Made by a program: the position numbers and the translations under genes. Below the pieces are notes generated by a model, which had not been told where the DNA came from, made no database searches, and worked only from the letters and a program-made list of their open reading frames with translations. Below, piece by piece: positions 43,601-57,600 of a DNA stretch of 64,000 nt (position 1 is the first letter of the stretch; each line of letters begins with the position of its first letter). Origin of the DNA: Pyrocephalus nanus (Eukaryota; Chordata; Aves; Passeriformes; Tyrannidae); NCBI GenBank assembly GCA_038380795.1, contig CM076270.1:18306001-18370000 (forward strand), given 5' to 3'.

Positions 43601-45600
43601 TCTCTCTTGGATCTGATGCAAGCCAGTCCCTATAAAAAAAACCACAAAACTGACTTGATGGATTGTGGCTCACAGCTTTCACTAAGAATTAAAAATAAAC
43701 ACAAAGTTATATTTAGCCCTCTATAAACAGGAATAAAATAGAGCAGGAGGCTCATTATCAGCTGTGCTCCATCAGCACAGTCCAGACCCCTGCTGGTGTT
43801 GTTTGAGGGGTAGGAAGCTGCTTTGGTTGCAGGAGGTTGGGGTGGCTGCCCAGGCCAACCTGGCCCTGTTGGCAGGATCCATGCCATGGGGCTGGGGCAG
43901 GAGCCCTCAGCTGCCCACTGCTGTCCTCCCCCAGCAGGGTCAAGCCAGCACCACTGTGGAGCAGAGTCCGTGGGAACCTTTGTCCCACTGGTTGTTCCTT
44001 CCCGGAATGGCTGTTCCCCTCTCCAGCCCTGGAGCTGGGGCTCCTCCACTGGGATCTGTCCCTTGCTGTGCTGCCATTCACTGTCCCCCTGGGACACCAG
44101 GCTGCTCCCTTGTCTTTCCTCTGGCCCTGGATACCGCATGTCCCAGAAACAACACACATTCCCCACTTTGCTAAAAATGGCAAGGGCTGTGTGTGCTGTC
44201 CAGCAGTCTGGCTGGCAGGCTGCTCTGGCTATTCTAGTGCTGTCCAAGCCCCTGTGCCCTGGAGGAGCTGCGACCTCCATGCCAGGGTCTGCAGCCTCCG
44301 TGCCAAGGGCACTGCTGGCTCCATCCCAGGGCACTGCAGTCAGCTCCAGCCAAGTCCACTCATGTGCCCAGCCAGATCCTGTGCCCATCCCTGCCATTGC
44401 CACATGGGCACCTGCACTTGGGTGCAAGATAGTGGCGAGTGCTGAGGGGCCAACTCCAAAAGAAAAGCAGTAAAATGGCCTTTAGTGCAGGTGCTGCTGC
44501 CCGTGAGGCCCCAAACCACAAACTGCAGTTCCCAATGATCCCATGCATCGCATTGTTGTGTGCCCAAAATGTTCCCAGCACAGCCTTGTACTTCCCTCTA
44601 GTGGCTAATTATTAATGGAGTACAGGAGCATACTCCAGCTCCTGTGGCAGGCTGGAATAAGTCAGCCTGGTCCTCCCTGCCCTTGGGGGGCTGCTCAGCC
44701 CCTTCTCCATCAGCCTGGCTCCAGTGGGATCTGCCTTGCTGGCGGGTGCACCTTTTGCAGCGTGGCTTTGGGCTGCTGTGGCCATTCACGTCCCCGTGGT
44801 GATGGCAGGGAGGCATGAGAGTCATCTGCACAGCAAAGCAGTGCAGCCTTTCCTGCTACAAACTTGGGGACAGTGATGTTCCCACTGGATTTTCCTACAG
44901 GAGTGCAGGGAGGCAACTTAGGTGCAAGGAGAGGCAGACCTAGCAGCAGTGGCCAAGGCCAGCTGTGTGGGTTCAGTGCAGGCAGAATCAGCCTACAGGA
45001 GGTGACAGTGGCTTTTCGAGGCCGTGTAGAAGCCCAGCTGGGCTTTACATGGGGGAATGCTCACCCAAGGCGATGGTACTGCAGGTCAGGTGGTGGCAGA
45101 CACGAGGCCTCTGGGTGCAGGATGGGGTAGGGATGGTGAGCCAGCATCTTGGGTCCACCAGAAGCCAGCAGGGAGAAGGGGACACACCCACTTGGTGGGC
45201 TCGGGGGGAACCCTGGCCCTGGCTGCAGGACCATGGACCCACCATGCTCCGTGGATCCAGCTGGCTGCTCGGCACTGGGGTTACCGATTTCTCGGCCCAT
45301 TTCACACGGACAAACGGGCTCTTTTCTTCCCGGTGATGGGCAGCCCGGACAGAACAGCTCCTTGCCAGGATCGAGCAACAGCGTGTTTCTCTTCTTGGTG
45401 ACTGCAAATAAACTCCCCTGGCCTCAGGGGATCCCCGCGTGGTTCCTGGCGAGGGATCTTGGCGCAGCAGGGTTTCTCATGCCGAAAGGGACATTGAGAC
45501 GCATTCGTCCAGGAAACAGAGCCCTGTAAATACTGCTCAAAGCTCTTTTTATTAATGTCATAGCTGTTCCCAGGGCACTCGTTTCTGCACTGCAAGTTCA
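43600..45600. other. GC-rich block open in several frames
   Basis: The region is rich in CTG, CAG and CCC words and poor in TA, so stop codons are rare on both strands. This gives overlapping open frames such as 43630-44427 (minus, 265 codons), 43823-44473 and 43837-44445 (plus). None shows a known domain, and the overlapping frames argue for base composition rather than coding. CpG content rises locally near 45280-45500. Confidence 0.5.
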
Positions 45601-48600
45601 GGATGCTGCTTTGGCCTCCTCAGGCTGGCCAGGGAAAGGCAGCCAAGGCCCTGGGAAAGGGGTTATGCACGACCGCATCCACCTCCCCTCTGCTTCCATG
45701 CCAGCCCACAGCTGAGCCAGGTACTGTCTGCTTTCAGCACAGTCTGGTCTTGTTTGGGGGCTCATTCTGGGCTGGGAAGAAACAGGGCAGGGAACAGAAT
45801 AACAACCTCAGTGATCTGGTATGCAGAGCACTCCTTTGTGACATCCCCTGCCAAAACGGCCTCCCCAGATTTCACTCCCCAGCAGTGATCACATCTTTCC
45901 GATGAGGCACCTGAGAGAGCACCTCTGTCTTGCTCTCCCCTTCAGCTCAGCTCCACGGGCTGAGCTGTTAATGAGGTATTTAATGAGATTTCCACATGCC
46001 CATTAAAATGAGTAGCTCAGCGCAGGCAAGGGAGCAGAGCTAGCAGCTGATAACCACGCAGCCCCCCGCAGCCCATTTGCGTTCCTCGAGAACACATTTT
46101 TACGAAGCAGATAAATTATTTATTAGGAGAGCGTTTCTGAGTCATTCAGGCAAGGAAAAGCACGGTTTCCTTCGCACAGAGGAGTTATCCCAGCCAGCCC
46201 CTCCGCCGCTTGGACAATAGATGGTGCTCACCACCCTGGCTCCGCACGCCCAGCCGAGCGCTGCTGATCCGGGGATACCCCCGAAGAGCCCCCGCCCTCG
46301 GGAAGAGCAGAAGGATCCTCCTGGGGCAGCCAGGCCCTTTTCCCTACCGGTGCGTGGGCAGTAAGGTGGGAACTGTGACCCCAGCCAGCTGGAAACAAAA
46401 CGAAAGAGGAAAATTGTGGGGTTTGTCTGGGGCTTTGTGACATTTGTGCAACGTGATGGAGGTAATCCCGGTGCAAGTACTGTGGTCTTCCCAATCTACA
46501 TCAGTCTGTCCGCCTCAGTCCCCTATTTTTCATCACTTTTGGTTGCTGAGGGATAGAAATGGCACCATTTTCCCTGGTCACCACTCCCCATCAATGGACA
46601 TGTTTCTTCTTCCAGCCCCTGTACCCACTGCTCCTGATTTGGGGTAACAGTGTTGCTGAGTGTCTGAGTGAGCTGCAGAAACCAGAAGAGTGTATTTGCT
46701 CTGGGTCTGACGGGAAAGGGAGGGGGCATGTGGAGCCCCCAAACCCCCAGTGGTTTGGCAGTGCCTGAGGTGGGGTTGGTGGCTCTGTGCTGGTGCCCCG
46801 TGCAGGCAGTGAGGGGCCATGGGATGCCAGGGCTCCTGTTGCTTGGGTTTCAGGGTACCCCCAGCTCTCCTCACAGCAGCCAGTTGGGATTTAGGACCTC
46901 TAACAAGGGGATTTTCTTTCCCTCTCTCTGTCCCTCCACCCCTTTTATCCCCCCTTGCAAACAGGACAGTTGCTCTCACCACAGGCAGGAGTGTGGGGTG
47001 CTGGTGCACACTTGGTCCCCTCCCGAATGGAGCCCCAGGCAGGCAGGGGACAGGCAGGTCTCCTCGTGGCTCCATAATCCACAGCCCTCATCCGCTGTGT
47101 TTGGAAGCACTGCCTGGTGACAGCCTGTGCCTCCCGTGTTCGTGGTCACATCACCACTGGGGTGACAGTCAGGAGCCCCTGGGGGAGATGATGCCCTCCC
47201 ATCACACTGTTCTTCACATTATGCAAATTCACAAGAATAATTTTTGGCCATAATGGTTTTTCCATCCACTAAGGTATTGATCCAGAGCCACTGGCCCTGC
47301 TAACCTCTGTGGTGCATTAGCTGACTCCCTGCTTTTGCAGCGTGATGAATGTGACGTTAGGGCAAGGGGTGGGCTTGGCACTGGCCTGCTGGAGCTTGGA
47401 GCTGTTTTCCCAGAGCAGGACTCTCCTAGACTGTCATTCCGCTGCCAATGAGACTGAGTCACTGAGTGCTCGGGTCAGGGACCGGTCCCTACCTGCCTTG
47501 CAGAGGGTCTGTGTTCAAACTCAGTGATCTCTGTTTGCAAACACCAGTGAGGTGCTAAGGGGCAACAGTTTTTGCTTGTTTCTCCCATCGTTTTCAAAAG
47601 CTAATCACTTAGAAGCAATTATGTGATTAGTTAAAGGCATTAGGAATCTTACACTGTCTATAAAACAAAGTATCATTGCACAATCTGAGTGATGCATATT
47701 TCACCAAAAAGCTATAAATCTGATAAAAAATTATTACTCTGTGTTTTTATTTTGGGAATTTCACAGTATAAATCATCCCAAAGTGCCCTTTGGGAAATCA
47801 CAGGGGATAACACATCTGTGACACTTTTGATAGGGCGTTTCTTAGTGCTGTGCAGAAGGCATTTCGTTTGCTGTAAGGCTAATAAAGGCTTACGATGTCT
47901 TCAATTATTCATTTTTATAAGTGCTTGTTCTCCTGACTGGAGCAGCCAAACTGTGACTGGTTTTAGCTGTAAACTGGGGTGTGTTTCTTCTGGAATCAAA
48001 TGACTGTGTCCACTACAGACTATGCCTCTCTTCCATAAGAAAAACAATGCCAGTTCACTAAGCCATCACGACATTGAATATGTTTCTGGCTTTGGAAAGC
48101 ACGCCTGGCAGCGTGGGCAGCGGCTGGCTGACCCAGCCACTCTCCTTCCCAGCCCGTGAGGCTGCCAGGAGGTGAGTATGAGAGCAGACAGGGAACAGAC
48201 TGGGGGCCTCAACACCCTGTCAGAGCAGATGTGCTGAGGACCTTTGCAGGAGTGGATGTGACGTGTTCTGAGCGCTGTGCTCACTGCGGTGGGCTGTGTC
48301 AGCAGCCCCACTGAGAACTTGCTCCTCCTGTGCCTGCAGCTCGGCCTGGGCAGAGGAAACATTCCTTTCTGCTATGGCCTGATGTTTTAAAAAACCTTTA
48401 CAAATGCACGTGGAAAACACGTGCTGGTTTGTGTTGTTGCCCTTGGGCTGGTGCTCAGCCATGGCTGGATGCCAGGGACCCTTCGCTCTGAGCACGCAGC
48501 AGCCATGAGACCCTTAGTGCTGCTCATCTGGGCTTGAGGCAGCTTCCATGCCCACATGGCAATCCTGTGCCCCAGATACCCCTGGATACCAAATCCACAG

Positions 48601-51600
48601 ATCAACCAGGTGTCCTGAACTCTCTTGCACTTGCACACAGGCTCCTGCTCCTGCCGTGCCCACATGGCTGCCTCCCCTGGCAGGACAGGTACCCTGACCA
48701 TGAGCCTCAGGGTGCCCTGGTGTGCTGGTCTCAGATCCTGCCACCTTGGCACCATTGGAGGCTCCTGCAGCAACAGCTGTAGAGATAGACAGGCAGGTGG
48801 GAGTGAAAGCACCTCTATATAAACCATGTTTTCTGGTGCTCCTTTATAGGATTGTAAGGTGATTCATATGTCCCCGCCTGGCCCGCTGCCCACAGCCAGG
48901 TGCTCCCCTTCCTCCTGCTCCTTGCCACAGTGTTTTCTGTGGATTGGGTTCAACTGGATAATTCTTCTCCTTTTGTATTTATAATCCCTACGAGGGTGGT
49001 GTCTTTAGCAGAGACTATTCCTTCTCATTGCTTTGGCAAAGCAAGAAAGAGCTCCCTGCTGTGTCTCTGCTCAGATGACACAGAGGTTGTCTGAATAGCA
49101 AGGAGAGAAAACAAAAAAGATCTAAGCTGTTTCTTTCTTTTTCCAGGCAGCTACACCTATTCACCTCACAGAAAAGTCCCCTCAGTACTTTAGGTTTTTA
49201 CCTTTCATGTGCCTGCATCCATGAGGCTCTGCCTGGCTCACAGATGGAGATGGGGACATCAGAGAGAGTCTCTTTGACAGGAGAGGAACAAGAAAGGGAC
49301 TTTTTCTTCCCTGCAGGCAAAGAGGAAAGATTAAGGAAGTTCAGAGAATCAAAATGAAGTATGATATAGGTATTCTTTCTGGGAAACATCCCAGGACCTG
49401 CCATCTGGGACTGCAGTGGGCAACTGATTCAGCTAAAAAGTGTAATTTAATTCCTGTCATGGCACAAGCCACTCCTGTGCTGGATCAAGGCTGCAGACTG
49501 GAGGCAGGAATGAGTACCTGTGGCATTGCCTCATTCCCCCAGGGCAGAGCACCGGTGCCTGCTGACCCCAGGCCCTTTTCACCCCACTGGCTCTCGGCAG
49601 GAAAACCCTTGAGCAAACTTCCCATGGGTGTCTTTGGAGGGGACCGCTGGTGGCATGTGAGATGTCACCTGCATCACACGGCTGTGCAGCACTGACCTGC
49701 CTTCCAAAAACAAAGGTCTCACCCAAGTGGGCACCAGCATGGGCAGACTATGCCAATGCCATCGCTGTCCCTGCTGGGTTTTTGGGGGCATGGAGAGACA
49801 CGGGGCAGATCTGGCTGCTGAGCACCATGGCTTGTCTGTTTGTTGTCTCTTGGCTTGCTCTTTGCAAATATTTGTATCCAGCTGAACCAGAAATAATTGC
49901 TCACAGCTCTGTTGCTGGAGTTTGTGATGAGCCTGCAAGTGCCAGCGTGTGTGTGCTGGAGATAATCTGGGTGCTTTTGTGCTCAATGGCTCTGTCATCT
50001 TTCACTGTATCGCTTTTGTTTCTGGGCTCTATGCATCTCCCACTGTCCCCTTAGTGCGTGGTGCCTTTTCTGATACCTCTGAAAATAACTGACTTCATGT
50101 CTGGTTATTTTTTGTATTTGTTTCTGAGAAGCAGGAAAGCAGCACCTCTGCGTGTGTCCCCCGGTGACTGCTGTTCACACAGCGTGTGTCATTATGGTTT
50201 CATTAAAAATGTTCTGACATTTCCCCAGCAGACCCTGCCACCATCCTGGCAAGGCATTTGCTACCTTGATAGCATTTTCCAGTTTGTGAATGAGAGGTAT
50301 TACACCAGCCCTTCCCTCTGGGACAGCATGCTCTGGCTGCACTGCAATGACTCCAAAATGCAGAATGTTTCTGACACTCTGAAATGGAGATAAAATGTAG
50401 CCCCAAGGATGTTGCTGAAGCATTTATCTCAGACTAAGATTTACCTGCTTTTTGATGGAGAATAAGTACAATTAAAGTAACCACAGTGGCTCTCTTCTTC
50501 TTGCAACAGACCCCTCACACCTCACCTGGGACACAGGGGTCTCCTTGTCTGTATGGGTCCAAACCTTGGCTCTCCTGCTTCCCAGAGCAGCTCTTTCATC
50601 TGCAGGGAGGTTTCCTACATGCTTGTCTAAGAGGAGCATTGGCCATGTTGCATTGCCCTAAAGAAATATTCTTCTTTCCCTTTCCTCATTACTTTATCCA
50701 GCTTCTCCAGTAACAGTTTGTTACTCCTCTATTTCTGACACTGCTCAGCCAGCATCTGTTTTTTCCCCACCTTCTGCACATTCAGTTTGTTATTTGCAGT
50801 CAGTCCTGAGCAGGACATGAACCTGGCAGCACTGGAATCATATTTTCCACTGCTAGTGTCAGAGGGCAGCACAAATTAACCCTTATGGCTAATGACAAGC
50901 TTAGGCATGATGAGATTTACTACAGGTGGGTAAAGAGCTGGTGACAAGAGGAGGTAAAGGAGTGTCAGTGGGAACCTGGTTCAGCTGCAGCTCCTCTCTC
51001 CATCAGTACATCCCAAGGCTGCTGTTTGGTGGCCCAGACTCAGGTACAGGAACCCTCCTGCTGTTTCCTTTGCAAAGTGGGCTGTGAAAGCTGGCAGTTC
51101 ATCGGCCGCCCCAGTCAGACAGTGAGTCACCTGCAGGGCACAGAAGCCTTTGCTGTGCTTTGGTTTCAGTATTGCTCAGCTCCATCCTCTCTGGGCTGTC
51201 AGCTCCTCCACAGCCTCTCTTGCTCCTCAGCTGGGGACAGGCTTTCCCAAGAGAATCCAGAGAGTGAACAGTTGCAGCACAGACTGGGGATGTTGCATTT
51301 CATGGCAGAACTTTCTGTTCCCAGTGAGTCTGGTTTTGAAGGTGGAGGCCTGTTGCTGACCCCTTGCAATGGATGGGAATTCACCTGCAGTCCCTGCTCA
51401 GTTTCTCTGTTGTCTAAGAAGGCTGTTAAGATGCTGCTGTTGGGTTTAAAACCAGAAGCAGTATTTCACCAGAACCAGTCTTTCAGGAGCCTCAGGAAAT
51501 TTTGGTTGTGTTCTTCTATTGCTTACCAGCACTTCAGTATATTCCTCACATGAGCCCTGGGGCTCACGGTGTCCCTTGTCACCGTGTGTGGATGGGCTGA

Positions 51601-54600
51601 GGAACAGGATGCAGTCCAAATGGCTGTTTCCTAAAGCTATGCCTTCCTAAGAGTGTGGAGAGATGAGCTGGGGTGAGGCTGGTTGTTTTTGCCCCGGGGG
51701 GGAAGTCAGCTCAAACCCCCAGTGTGGAAAAGGGTCTGGCACCTGCCCCACCACCAAATATAATCTCTTATTCTAAGCAAGGGGAAATGCCTGTTCTGAG
51801 TAACTGTTTAGCTCTGAGCACAGGCAAGGGATGTCATCCTTTAATTTTCCATAGAAAAGGAACATATTCTATTGTGTCTCTCACTTTTCTTTGAGATGAC
51901 TGCTTTAACCATTCCCTCAGGTTATGTCTGGGCACCTTGCACTCGTGGCAGCTCTGCCCTGGCCTCTCTTTACTCCCACCATCTGTGTGCTCCTTATGAC
52001 CATCTCCTGCCTTTTTGTTCGGTGCGGATTTTGCAAGAAGCATTTCCTCAGAACTCCTATTTCTGCCCTCTTTGGCATGTACTGTGGTTTCCGTGCTGGT
52101 CTGCTGCAATATTGCAATATTGCTCTGCTTTCCCTTGCAGCCCCACTCCCTTCACGACCTGTGGATGCTGCCCCATTCCAGCTCTGGGTTTCTATATTTG
52201 AGGAGGAATATTCTAAGGCAATCTCTTCTTCCATTTTAAATTTCTGAGCTCATTATACCCTGAGTGGGGGATTCTCCTGTCCTCCAGAAGAGAACATATA
52301 ATTTGGCTGTATTTGTGCTGTGTATAAAAGATCCTTAATAAGATTCCTGCTCCTTTTGTTTCTCTTAAATTCAGCGTTTTTCAAAGTTTAATCTATGAAT
52401 GCAGTATCTTTAAAATCTATGTAGCACACTATGATAACCTGCTTACTGTTCTCCACTAACCTTTGCACAGACCTCCTGCCTTTGAAATAAATAAAAAAAT
52501 GTGGCTTTTATTTCTCTTCCCTTTCAGGGACCATTTGCCTCCTTGAAAAGCTGAAATTTTTGTTTGAATCTTTTTCAACTGTCTCAAGTATTTTGGGGAG
52601 GCTGGAGTAGAGTAGATTTTATAGCTACTCTCTACCACATTCCATACCTGCTTTCTCCACCTGTTTCCATCTCCTGTGTTTACACCTGCTCCTTTTGTCC
52701 CCTGCAGCATCGAGGCCACTGGGAATGACTGCAGTGTGATTAGGGTGAGTCACTAATACAATGTAGGGAAAGATCTGCACATTTGTCTCAGGTTGCTGCT
52801 GCTGAAATAACAACAGCTGCTCTAAATCCAAACCACCTTTCAGTTGGAGCCTTCTGGAATTTGCAATCCAAACCCCCTGCAGATGGGACTGCAAACCACA
52901 GCCTCCTCCTGCCTACGTGTGGATCTCTGCTAACCCCAGCCCTGCCTCTGGGATTAGCAGGTGACTCTTTGCCAACACCTTCAGAGAAGACCTGGGAAAA
53001 GCTTGACTTCTCTTTCAAGCGAGGTTCTGTCCAGGCCAGCTCGCTCTTTCCAGCCAGACACATGGAGGGGGCTCTGGTGCTCATCCCTCTGCTGCATGGC
53101 AAGGACTGGTGAGCACACATCTTCCCCTTGGGGACATTTGGCTCCACCACTCCCTGCTGTAAACCAGGGGCTGAATCTGCTGCCAGAAGTCAGCGGGGGA
53201 TGCACCCTGCCACCGTGGAAACAGGAAATGTAAGAGGCTAAACCCTTTTTTTAGAGCTCAGTTGGCTACTGAGAAAAGGTAAGAGTTATTTGCTGTTCTT
53301 ATCTGACGGTGAGTCTTTGCTTCCTGTTTATTGTAGGTAATGCAGAAATCATCTTCCCGTGTGAACCTCATTTCTGTGAGCTCTTTTCTCAATACACAGC
53401 TTCCCCTTCACACACCCTTACATAAGAGACTTCTGGTCACGTCTGATTCTGAAACTGTGTCTTGGAAAAGAAGGGATGTGGGCTGAGGGACTCCAGGGGT
53501 AACTCCCATTTAGAGCTGTGGGGTTTGTGGATTTGCAGTTGGTTTCTTGACTGTACAGAAACAGATGGAAGGATAGAGCTCCAGAACAGGTGGAGAGGAC
53601 AGTTACTGTGAGCAAAGTTTCATGTGCATTGACAAAAGTGTTGAGGGGCAGAGCCTGGGCTGGGGCCAGCACACACCAGTATGCCAGCACCAGGGGAGTG
53701 GATGTGGTGCACCCAGAAGGTCAGACCACTCCTGCAGAGGGACTGCTGGCCTTGCAGGTCAGGATACCCTTGGAGACTGGAGTAGCAAGGCTTGGTCTGA
53801 GCTTTTCTCTCATTAAGTGTTGAGAAGCAACACTTCTTCTCTGGCACGGGGAAATTCTAAGCAAATAGAGTTGGTGACACTTAGAATTCCAAGCAAAAGA
53901 TGATGAGCAATGTAGGACAGGGGAGTCCTGTGTTCTTAGCTGGGCAGGCTGCAAGGACACATCTTCTGCCTCTCTCCTTTAATTAGAAAGTTAATCACAG
54001 CACTACTTTTAGAAGGGAAACCTTGTCCATTATGCTTGTGCAGACATCCTGGGACAGTTGATGAGGAGCATCTGTTTGCTGAGTATTGCATGGTCTGACA
54101 CATCTTGCAGCATGTGGATCCATACCGCTGCTCTCCTCCCTCCTCCTTTTGGAGCCACAAGCCATCTCCTCAGCAGGAGATCATCCTTAAAATGGCAGTC
54201 CCCGGGTCTGGATGAACTGCTGTGCAGATCTTTAAAGGGACCAGAGGCATGGGGGTGACACAGGATCTATGCCATCTCTTCCCTGGCCTTGGGGCTGTCT
54301 CCACACAAGTCCCGTGGAAAGGATGTGCTGCCTTTGCTGCCATCCTGCCCTCACAAGCAGGAGGAGAGGACTTGGCCTGAATCATGTGCACCTCTGCATC
54401 GGCTGTACGACTGTGGGGAGGAGGGGCTTGGAGGACACTGAGCTTCTGAACCTGTGCCTGAGCCTGGAGAGTCACTGAGAGACCAAATCCACCAGAGATG
54501 GATTTGGCCTCCGTCATTGACAGAGATTTTGTGTCAGTGATTGTGCCCATGAGTAGATGGAAACTGGACGTTCTGAGGTTGAGATGGGCAAAGAGCAAGG

Positions 54601-57600
54601 AGTGAAGCCAGGCTGGCAGGGAGAGTGTGGGCAAGAGGCTGCACGGTGAATGGGGTAGGGCAGGCTTTGCCAAGGAGCCTCAAGGTCCAGAAACGCTGCA
54701 GAAAGCAACATTCACGGCTGATGGGGGTGGTGAGAAGGCAGGGCATGAAAACAACACGTGGAAAGGCTGTATGGCATGGAGATAGGATCAAGATACAAGC
54801 AAATGAGAATCTAATGGTGAGCAAATAAAGGAAGAGCTCAAGTTTTGGAGATATGAGAGAGGCACCTTGCAAGACAGTGCAAGGGGGCTGAAGGGTTCCC
54901 TGTTAGAAGAGGTGGGAAATATGGTAAAAGAGAGTGGAGAAGGCTGCTGTAATACCTATAGGGACAAGGTGTTAAATGCATGAAAGAGAAAATTGACATG
55001 GCATTAAAAATAAAATATATCAAGAAAGCGCGAGCCAAGCAGGCAACACCAAAAACCTGTGAAAGAAAATAGGTACAGCAACTGTGAAGAAATATGATCC
55101 TACACATCCAAAGGATGGTAGAGCAGTAGGGTTATTGTTAGTACTGTGAAATATTAAGGTGACAGTAATTGGGTGACAGTCTTGCAGAAAGCAGTGGATG
55201 AGAGGGAGACTGTTTTAAGAACAGGCTGAAGTTCCTCTGATAAACCATTCATGCTTCAGTGACTGCAAAGGGAAGCAGGGTAGGAAATGAGCAGGGAATG
55301 GAAAATGTTTGCCATTTTCCTCAAGTTTAGAAGGATCTCTCTTTAATTTGCAAGGAGGGATTACAGTGAAAGCAGCAGCAGCAAACACCATGACGTGTGC
55401 AGGGTAGGATGCCCCCGTGGTGCTCAGTGAGTTGGGAAGGACACAGTAGTTTTAAGTCAGTGCCGAGACGAGATGGTATTTTGTTTGATTTTCCACATTG
55501 TGTTTAAACCTTCTCAATCAGGTGGTCCCTCCTCTGTCTGAGGAGGTGCATCCACTGTGTGAGGAGCTGCCGTCCTGCCCCTGCCCTGCAGCAGGTCCAG
55601 CAGAGCTGAGCTGGCACCTGAAGGGGGGGGGGATGAAGAGCCAAGGGTTGGTGCTTCAAACCAGTCAGCCCCAAGAAGTGCATCGTGATGTTGAAAGATA
55701 GTGATGGATTGACAGGCTGTCCTGACAACCTCTATGCTATGCTTGTGGTAGAAGAAATTCCAGATATTTTATTAAATCACGAGGCTGCAGGGCTCAGGGT
55801 GAGCATGGGCTCAGTCTCAGTCCCCAGTTTGTCACATCAGGGCTCATTTGGAGTAAATTTGCTGTGATGCTACAAGTGCAGCCAAGTATCACAAACATCA
55901 GTGTTCCTGGAAAGTGTCTTTCCAGGCACTGCTGAAGTAGATGCTGCATGAGCTCTTCTTGGTCGTATTTTGGACACAGATTAAAAATCCAGCACACCAG
56001 ACAGCTGCATCCTACTGGATACCTTGCCTTCCCTACTGTATTTTCTCAAACAAGGATCCAAAGTTGTTGTTGTCTTATGTAGCATGGGTGCAGGACACAC
56101 TGTAATCAGCATTTCCAGCACCCTTATACAACAACCTCCTCTTGCACTTCTTCAGGAAACCAACATCAAGACTGAAAATGAAAGAATTTTATTTGTTGAC
56201 CTTAAAATCCTCTTAATAGCAGGCTCAAGAATGAGAGGGGAATACATGTAGGTTTCCAATGAACCAAATGAGTGACCAAATACTGCTCACTACCCCAACC
56301 AGTTCTCTGGAAATCTTAAAAATGCAGAATCTGTGGCATGTTGTTGTGTTGAGCAACATCGTGGTGGGAGTGTGGTGGAGTGTCTCAGACACAGGATCGA
56401 CAGTGTAAGGGCTGTAAAATCTGTTCGTGAACTTCCACAGTTGTGACTTAAAATGCAGTCACTTAGTTGGCAGATCAGCTCGGGATCTGAAGGTGTAAAG
56501 CGTGTTAAGGATGTAGGTACAGACACGATAATAAAACTAGACCCAGGGGGACCGAGGGGAAATTGCAAACTTGTAATGTGAATGACACATGGCAAAAAAA
56601 TCCTGCTGCCTCCCTGCTAGGGACAGTGGAAAGCCATGCCCTTTCCAGCACAGCATTGCCCAGCATCAGGTAGCTAATTACTTCAGGAAGGAATTTTCAA
56701 ATTTCATCCATTCAAAGCACCGTTGTGGATTTAAAGGAAGGAAGGGGTCGTAGGGTAACACAGGGTTTGTAGAAGCAGGCAGGAACAGTGTACAGTTGGA
56801 CATCAGGCTGCTTATCATGAGTTCACTAAAAAGGAAGGTAAGCAACAGTTCCTTTTCTTAAACCTTGTCTAACACATCCTTTAATTTCAGATCTGCTTTA
56901 ATTTCAGTCAGACAACTCTTACCAATCAGATGAGAACACCCTGCAGAAGTGATGAGCCTGTGCAAGGCCCCTCATCCCTGTGTCTCTCTGCCATGGACAG
57001 GGAACTGGGAGAGGTGATGCCCTCTCATAAACAGAACCAAAAATCTCTAGTTCAACCCAAAGCAGTGCTTGCATGCACTGGGATTGCATGGTGGATACAA
57101 AAAACACTCTTGTGTTCCAGAGGAAACTAAAAATGGTTTCTGCCAAGGCCACTTTTCACTGTTCAGTGTGTTCTGAGTTTTGATGTATCTTTTAAGATTT
57201 CTTAGACTTACTGGGTTGAGTTCAACTCAGATAAGCTCCTAATTCTTCAACTCTGCACATACATACACCAGAAGAGAGTCTGGACACCCTGTTTCTTAAT
57301 TCTGGACTGGGCTAGAACCTCTCTGTAGGAGATTTTGCATCTGTTCAGGACTCTGAGGAGTTTGTCCTGATGAGAACTACTTTGAAATGTTTTCTTGACT
57401 TTATTTTTCCATTAACTAAGTTTTTTGCTGCGTGTTTTGTATTTTTTTCCCCTAACAAATGTAAGAAAAATATTTTCATTGAAATCCATCAGTAAAAACA
57501 CTTCAAAATGAGTGAGTTTCACGTTGGAGTTCTTGGTTTTCATTAAAACATTACATTACCACTAATGGCAGGTGCTGACCAAAGTGTCAGATCTTTTTTT

